Position numbers and translations under genes: made by a program | Part shown: positions 57,805-64,000 of the stretch, in pieces | How the letters are laid out: each line of letters opens with the position of its first letter | Position numbering within the stretch: the stretch's first letter is position 1 | Notes under the pieces: generated by a model | The model's input: the letters and a program-made list of their open reading frames with translations, nothing else | Told to the model about the DNA's origin: nothing | Databases searched by the model: none | NCBI RefSeq assembly: GCF_030272615.1 | Contig: NC_081406.1 | Coordinates: 168,598,361-168,662,360, forward strand | DNA: 64,000 bases | Reading direction: 5' to 3' | Source of the DNA: Cryptomeria japonica | Taxonomy: Eukaryota; Streptophyta; Pinopsida; Cupressales; Cupressaceae

Positions 57805-59287
57805 TGTTGGCATTATGTGAACCAGTAGTATGAAGACATGATGATGTTGTATGTTGTCATTGATGTCAATATGCTGAAGAGTGAACCGGTATATTGAAGT
57901 TTGCAATTGGCAAACCAGTATGATTGTGAACTGGTAAATATGCTAAAGTGAAGCAGTATGATGGTGAACCGGTATGTTGGTATGGGAACTAGTACATGAA
58001 AGCTTTATATGACTACCGGTTGATAGTCTCAACATTAGGGTTTCCGGTTGATGTGTTCCAAGCCTATGCGACTCAATCGATGACATTGTGTGATGAGTTA
58101 GCACTGTAACGAAGAACAGGTCATGTTGCCATGTCAGCCTTGTGCCCGTGAAGGATCTTGCATGAAGGAGATTTCTCCTATCTACCTTGGGAATGTGCGA
58201 ATTCTGTAAACAGTGAAAATGCATGATGGGTTATCAGCCACCATGAATGCGGTGGAGAATGAACGATGGAAAATGTCTTGAGATCAGTTCAAGACTGTTG
58301 CTTTTAATGCAATATGCTTAACAGTCAGGATTGAACCATTTGAATTGCTTAACCTAAAAATTTTAGGGTTTAGGGTTTATGCTACTGACCTATCTGTTTC
58401 CTATAAGGTGGATGTTGTGTTTCTTTCTGAGGTTGTTGGCAAATATTGTGTGTGTATCTAAGTGTAGAGATACGTGATTCTTGCTAGACCAGATAAGATG
58501 ATTGATACTTGCAGAGTGTGAGTACAGAAGGAGAAGAGGAACTAAAGTGGATCTGCATTGGCATTGAGTGTTGTTACTAGATCATTGTAATACCTGTTGA
58601 TCTCTAACCATCTCAACAGTTGAGAAATCCCTTAACAGGGTAGCTTTAACTAGCTTGTTGTAAATCCTTTAACAAGGTGACTCAAATTCATTGAGTTCTT
58701 GAAATCCTCTAACAAGGTAACCTCTGACAGGGTTTAACCCTTAATCGGGTATTTAGCTATCCCTTAACCGAGCGATCCCTAGCAAGATCGGTTCCTAACA
58801 GATTTTGTTGTAATAAGTCTTTAACCGGACTAGGCTCCTAATAGAGCAGACTTCTAAAGAGTTCAAAAACAGCTTGTGGGTATTCATCCCCACTGTGGTT
58901 TTTTCCCAGTTGGGTTTCCACGTGAAAAATTTGTGTCATGTGTGGTGTTTTTCATGTGATGGTTTAAGTGATTTGTGTTTGAAGGTAAATCATGTTGAAC
59001 TAGCTGTTATTATATTTCTGATGATAGATTACCTATTCATGTATAAGGGTGAAATGGAAGTATGGTATTAGGTTAAGTGGAAAGCTAAGTGATTAACTTG
59101 TTAATGCTTGTCATAGTCATTCTTAGCTTTACTGATTGTACTCTGTTTCAGATCGGTGTTAGTGTTTGCTAGTCATTTGCAGTGTTTGTTGTCTAACCGG
59201 TTAGAGGAAAGTGCTTTTGTCTATACTGATTCACCCCCCCACCTCTCAGTATCGGTTTGGTACTAACTTTTCATCATTGAGTTATCA
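57805..59287 (+). repeat. 5' LTR of the + strand SIRE-like Copia element, 1483 bp
   Basis: Starts TGTTGGCATTATG, ends GAGTTATCA two bases before the primer-binding site. Contains nine or so AACCGGTA-like words in its first 230 bp and CCTTTAACAAGGT-like words at 58610-58830. CACCCCCCCACCTCTCAG near 59232 is the C-rich R/U5 text common in this lineage. Confidence 0.88.
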
Positions 59288-59289
59288 AT

Positions 59290-59301
59290 TGGTATTATAG
59301 C
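59290..59301 (+). other. Decayed primer-binding site
   Basis: TGGTATTATAGC, two changes (C to T and G to T) from the initiator-Met complement TGGTATCAGAGC. Confidence 0.8.
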
Positions 59302-59359
59302 CACCTTCCAGGTCCTCTGTGTTGTAAGCTTAACCGCTTGAGGGAAAGATCCTCTTGAA

Positions 59360-62300
59360 ATGATGAAGAGGGAAGGTCCAAAGTTCAACAGAGATAATTT
59401 CAATATATGGAAAGACAGAATGAAGATATACATCAGAATCATGGGTGCTCAACACTGGAGCTATGTTGAGAATGCTTATGTTGCCCCTACCAGTACTCTT
59501 ACCGATGACCAAAAGAGAGAGATGCAAGAGAATGGGCAGGTCATGGAAGCCCTAATTAGTAGTTTATCTGACATTGAGTTTATTGATGTCCAAGATAAAG
59601 TAAATCCCAAAGAAGTATGGGATACTCTTGAAAATATCTATGGCAGAGATGAGCATGTAAAACAGGCTAAAGAAGAAAGCCTTAGGGGTAAGTTTGAAGA
59701 CATGTAGATGGTTGAAGGAGAGACCATTCAACAATATGGAATAAGAATCAAAACCGTTGTTGGAGACATCAAGAGTGCAGGAGGAAAAATAGAAGACTCC
59801 ACTATTGTAAGCAAAGTCTTGAGATCCTTATTGCCAGTCTATGCAATAAGGGTTGTAGCTATTCAGGAGTTGAGGTCAATAGACAAGACTAAGGTATCCC
59901 TAGACTCCATCATTGCAAAGTTGACTGCTTATGAGTTAAACCATTTTGATGGTAGTGTGCAGAAGACTGAATTAGCCTTTAGAGCATTAGCTACACCATC
60001 TAGAAAAGGCAAAGAAGCAAGCACCAGCGGTGAACCAAAACAGAGCAGAGAAATGAATGATGAGGAGATTTTGATGGAATTTGAAGGTCTTCTTGCCAAG
60101 AGACTTCCAAAGGGAACCGGTAAATACAGAGGTAAACTTCCTTTGAAATGATTTTCCTGTAACCAGATAGGACATATTGCTATAAACTATCCTAATGATG
60201 ACAACAAGGACAAACCAGAAAGATTCAAGAAATTCAAAGGAGGAAACCAGAGAAACTGTTTTGTAGCAGTTGATGAAGGTGTCACAGATGAGGAATCAGA
60301 AGATGAAGAAAATGAAGATATTGTGTTTGTTGCAGTAAAGGAAGATGTGTCAAACAAGAAGGCTCTTGTCTCCCACTTTGACAATTCCAATGAGTGGATT
60401 ATTGATAGTGGCTGCTCTCACCATATGACTAGTGACCGGAGCAAGTTTCTATCTTTGGAAGAGTATGATGGTGGTGTGGTTCACTTTGGTAATGATGCAC
60501 CATGTATGGTCAAAGGAAGAGGGTCCATCTCTCTAAATGGAAAGAGCAATGCTGACAATGTGTATTGGGTTGATGGTCTCAGACACAACCTTTTGAGTGT
60601 TTCCCAACTGAATGATAATGGACTCACTCTGAAATTCAATAATGGAGTGTGCAGAATCAAAGGAAAGAATGGCGAATTGGTGGCCACCGGTATGCAGACC
60701 AAAGGTAACCTATTTCAGCTGAATGCAAATATCAGTACCTGTCTTATGGCTAAGTTTGATGATAGATGGATATGGCATAGGAGACTTTGCCATGTAAACT
60801 TTGATAACATTGTGAAGGCCAGTAAGATCAAGGTAGTTAGAGGATTGCTGGTGCTGAGTAAACTAGAAAATCCTTTGTGTAGAGAGTGTCAACTGGGGAA
60901 AATGTCTTCCTCAACTTTCAAAGGTATATCTTTCACTGCAAACAATTTACTTGATCTTGTGCATACTGATTTGTGTGGTCCTATGAAAACTAGGAGTGTG
61001 CAAGGAGATAGGTATTTTATGATTCTTACAAATGATTACTCAAGAATGATGTGGGTCACATTCTTGAAGGACAAGCCTGAAGCCTTTGGAAAGTTCAAAG
61101 CTTTCAGAGCACTGGTAGAAAAGGAAAGCAGTAGAAGAATCAAATGCCTTAGAACTGATCAAGGAGGGGAATTCACTTCCGGTGAATTCAACAAATATTG
61201 TGAAGAGAATGGCATCAAGAGGCAACTGTCTGCCCCTCGAACTCCTTAGTAGAATGGCTTAGCAAAGAGGAACAATTGGACTATGGTTGAAGCGGCTAGA
61301 ACTATGTTAATCCAAGGAAAGGTTGCTCACACATTTTGGAGAGAAGCGGTGAGCACTGCAGTCTACACAATGAACCGGGTACTCATCAAGAAAGGAAAGG
61401 GTAAGACTCCTTATGAGTACTGGACCGGTAAGACACTAGTGGTAAGCTACTTTAAAGTATTTGGTAGCAAATTCTATATCAAGAGAAGTGAACATCAAAG
61501 CAAGTTCGATGCAAAATGTGATGAAGGAATATTTCTAGGATATTCCACCAAAAGTAAAGCTCTCAAATGTTTCAATAATAGGACTCAGAGAATCGTTGAA
61601 AGCATCAATGTTAGGGTTGATGAAAACTCTGAGAAACTAAAGGAAACCGACAGTGAGCAAGTGAGAAATGAATCGATAGTAACCTTCTGGGAACCAGTTG
61701 CAAATCAGCCCAGCACCAGTAATAGCGTTCCTAGACCAGTAGATGTTGATGATAATGAAGATGAGGATAATGAAGAAAAGAAAGAGGAAGTTGTTAAGAA
61801 CATACCCGGGTATGTCAAACTCAATCATGATCCAAAGCAGATCATAGGAGACAAGGATGCAGGAATTCTTACAAGAAGAAAGATCAGAGAAAACTCATGT
61901 ATGATCTCTGAATTTGAGCCTAAATCATTCAGAGAGGCACATAAAGATGAAGATTGGATCAAGGCAATGGAAGAGGAACTTGATCAGATAGAAAAGAATG
62001 GTACATGGTCCTTGGTACCCAGACTGAGCATAAAAATGTCATTGGAACCAAATGGGTCTTTAGAAATAAGCTAAATGAGGATGGCACAGTGGTAAGGAAC
62101 AAAGCCAGATTAGTATGTAAAGGATATGCCCAAGAAGAAGGAGAAGACTATGGAGAAACCTTTTCTCCAGTAGCAAGATTGGAAGGAGTTCATATGCTTC
62201 TTGCATATGCAGCTTTTAAAGGATTCAAAGTATATCAAATGGATGTAAAATCTACATTTCTAAATGGAGTACTTGAAGAGGAGGTGTATATAGAGAAACC

Positions 62301-63438
62301 AGATGGGTTTGCCCTATCTGAAGACACTGACATGGTGTGTAGGCTACATAAAGCCTTATATGGTCTAAAGCAGGCACCTAGAGCATGGTATGAATGCCTG
62401 CACTCCCATCTTGTGAAGATTGGATTTGCGAGAACAAATGAACATAGCAATATCTACTTGAAAGAAGAAGGAGATTAGATTCTGATCTGTGAAGTATTTG
62501 TTGATGACATAATCTTTGGTGGAGATGACAAGATGAGTCATGAGTTTGCAGATGAGAGGAAAGAAGAATTTGAAATGTCACTCATAGGGGAGATTAAGTT
62601 CTTCATTGGACTACAGATTCAGCAAATGAAAGATGGAATCTTTATTACTCAGTCCAAGTATGTCAAAGAAGTGTTGAAGACCTTTGGCATGGAAGATAGC
62701 AAACCGGTTGGTACACCAATGGTGACCGGTTGTAAATTATCCAAAGAGGATGACTCAACCTTGGTTGATGAGAAGGAATACCAATCAATGATTGGTAAGT
62801 TACTCTATGTAGTGCATAGTAGACTAGATATTGCACATGTAGTTGGCATTACTGCAAGGTTCTAGAAAAGCACAAGAGAATCCCACTTGGTTGCAATCAA
62901 GCGGATTCTTAGATATCTAAAGGGAACTGTTAACTATGGATTGTGGTATCCTTATAACAATAATTTCAACTTGAAAGTATTCATAGATGTTGATTGGGCT
63001 GGTAATGTGGATGACCGGAAGAGTACAACCGGTGGTGCATTCTTTCTCAGTGGCAGACTAGTCTCATGGATGAGTAAGAAGCAGAGTTGTATCTCTCAAT
63101 CTATAGTAGAAGTGGAGTATGTTGCAGCTTTCATGAACTGCACTCAGACAATCTGGATGAAGCATGTACCAAATGGCTTCAAAGTTCCTGTATCTGAACC
63201 GGTAAGCATATTTTGTAATAACACAAGTGCTATTAATATTTCCAAGAATCCGGTTTTGCATTCTAGAACCAAGCACTTTGAGCTTAAGTATCATTTCTTG
63301 AGGGAAAAGGTTCAGAACAAAGAGATTGCACTGGAACATGTTTCCAGCAAGGAGCAGTTAGCAGACATATTCACCAAGCCTCTCCTAAAGGCTACATTTA
63401 CCTACTTAAGAGGTGAATTAGGGATGCTGCCCCTTTAG
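59360..63438 (+). pseudogene. gag-pol: gag-pol polyprotein of the SIRE-like Copia element
   Basis: Starts MMKREGPKFNRDNFNIWKDR (59360), a Copia gag N-terminus, then stops at 59705 and 60149. The zinc knuckle reads (stop)FSCNQIGHIAINYP: its first Cys is the stop and its last is Tyr. Protease IIDSGCSHHMTS at 60397; integrase HHCC (WHRRLCHVNFDN ... CRECQLGKM), core HTDLCGPM ... RTDQGGEF, then RTP and a double stop TAGTAG (61247-61252) where two Gln are expected before NGLAKRNN. A one-base loss near 62022 moves the frame, after which RT ([47 protein letters not shown]) and RNase H (DVDWAGNVDDRKST, NNTSAINISKNP, RTKHFELKYHFLREK) continue, with stops at 62476 and 62863, ending MLPL at 63438. Clearly dead. 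Confidence 0.92.
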
Positions 63439-63638
63439 GAGGTGAACTAAGGTATGTGATCCACATCAGTCAGGTATTGCATTGCCAAATCTCTTCAGGA
63501 TTGATGTGTTTAAGGATGCTACTCCTTAGGGGGAGTAGCATAATGGATCAGGGAAGCTTGTGCCTCCACTTTGGCATTGTTGTCAAAGGGGGAGAAGATG
63601 TGAAGTGGAGAGATGTCTTGGTATATTTCCATCAATGC

Positions 63639-63651
63639 CAAAGGGGGAGAT
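63639..63651 (+). other. Polypurine tract of the SIRE-like element
   Basis: AAAGGGGGAGATT immediately before the 3' LTR. Two sister tracts, TAGGGGGAGTAG near 63527 and AAAGGGGGAGAAG near 63587, lie upstream. Confidence 0.88.
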
Positions 63652-64000
63652 TGTTGGCATTATGTGAACCGGTAGTATGAAGACATGATGACACTGTATG
63701 TTGTCATTGATGTTAATATGTTGAAGAATGAACCGGTATATTGAAGTTTGCAATTGGCAAACCAGTATGATTGTGAACCGGTATATGTGCTAAAGTGAAG
63801 CGGTATGATGGTGAACTGGTATGTTGGTATGGGAACCGCTACATGAAAGCTTTGTATGACTACTGGTTGGTAGTCTCAACTACAGGGTTTCCAGTTGATG
63901 TGTTCCAAGCCTATGTGACTCAACCAATGATATTGTGTGATGAGTTAGCACTGTAATGAAGAACAAATCATGTTGCCACGTCAGCCTTGTGTGCATGAAG
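63652..64000 (+). repeat. 3' LTR of the SIRE-like element, partial
   Basis: First 349 bp of the LTR, matching 57805-58152, cut by the window end. Confidence 0.93.

Larger units (their letters stand above)
57805..64000 (+). mobile_element. SIRE-like Ty1/Copia element, 3' LTR cut by the window edge
   Basis: The 5' LTR at 57805-59287 starts TGTTGGCATTATGTGAACC, and the same start recurs at 63652 after a polypurine tract, so the element continues past 64000. Comparison of the first 348 bp of both LTRs by eye shows roughly 30 differences, mostly transitions, so this copy is clearly older than the Tork-like one. Interior: mutated primer-binding site, gag-pol with several stops and one frameshift. 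Confidence 0.92.

Overview
This window is plant nuclear DNA, about four fifths of it retrotransposon. The elements (Tat-lineage Ty3/Gypsy with two RNase H domains, Tork-like and SIRE-like Copia, a plant L1-type LINE tail, a CACTA transposase exon pair), the spliced plant receptor kinase gene and the layers of nested insertions all point to a large-genome seed plant. A gymnosperm is plausible from the density of old, stop-ridden elements, but I cannot prove it from sequence alone.

Layout. 1-13.9 kb: a decayed plant-mobile-domain (PMD) ORF on the + strand lies tail-to-tail with a Tat-type Gypsy element on the - strand (integrase 3.4-4.5, RNase H 4.5-5.6, RT 5.8-6.7, G-patch 6.8-7.7, protease 7.9-8.5, gag 9-10.9, leader/5' LTR to 13897). 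The PMD ORF is probably the antisense extra ORF of the same element, whose 3' LTR would lie off the left edge. 13.9-15.6 kb: a satellite array of about 170-bp units made of inverted copies of a roughly 20-bp word. 17.4-19.6 kb: 5'-truncated LINE. 20.8-21.5 kb: CACTA transposase remnant.

21673-31868: a full-length Tork-like Copia element with 885-bp LTRs that differ at about nine positions, TSD TAGGA, and one gag-pol frame with four stops. A 4.2-kb solo LTR (21686-25882, TSD AAAAT) sits 13 bp inside its 5' LTR. 32.4-33.5 kb: an older Copia integrase/RT remnant. 33522-47455: a non-autonomous Gypsy-type element (gag, protease, Pro-rich tail, no RT). It carries a second LTR-like insertion in its protease (38033-40339, TSD TGGTT) and a complete gag-protease-only LTR element on the - strand (42391-46144, TSD ATGTC).

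48401-51308: the only host gene with intact coding sequence, eight exons on the - strand encoding the malectin, transmembrane and kinase part of an LRR-VIII-2-type receptor kinase; its leader and LRR exons are not visible. 52.3-55.7 kb: another non-autonomous LTR element on the - strand. 55.7-57.7 kb: 5' end of a SIRE-like Copia element on the - strand, head-to-head with a SIRE-like Copia element on the + strand (57805 to beyond 64000).

The genes do not form one pathway. The window records repeated insertion next to one apparently conserved receptor-kinase locus. Element boundaries backed by exact target-site duplications are the firmest calls. Lineage names rest on motif recognition, not on database searches.
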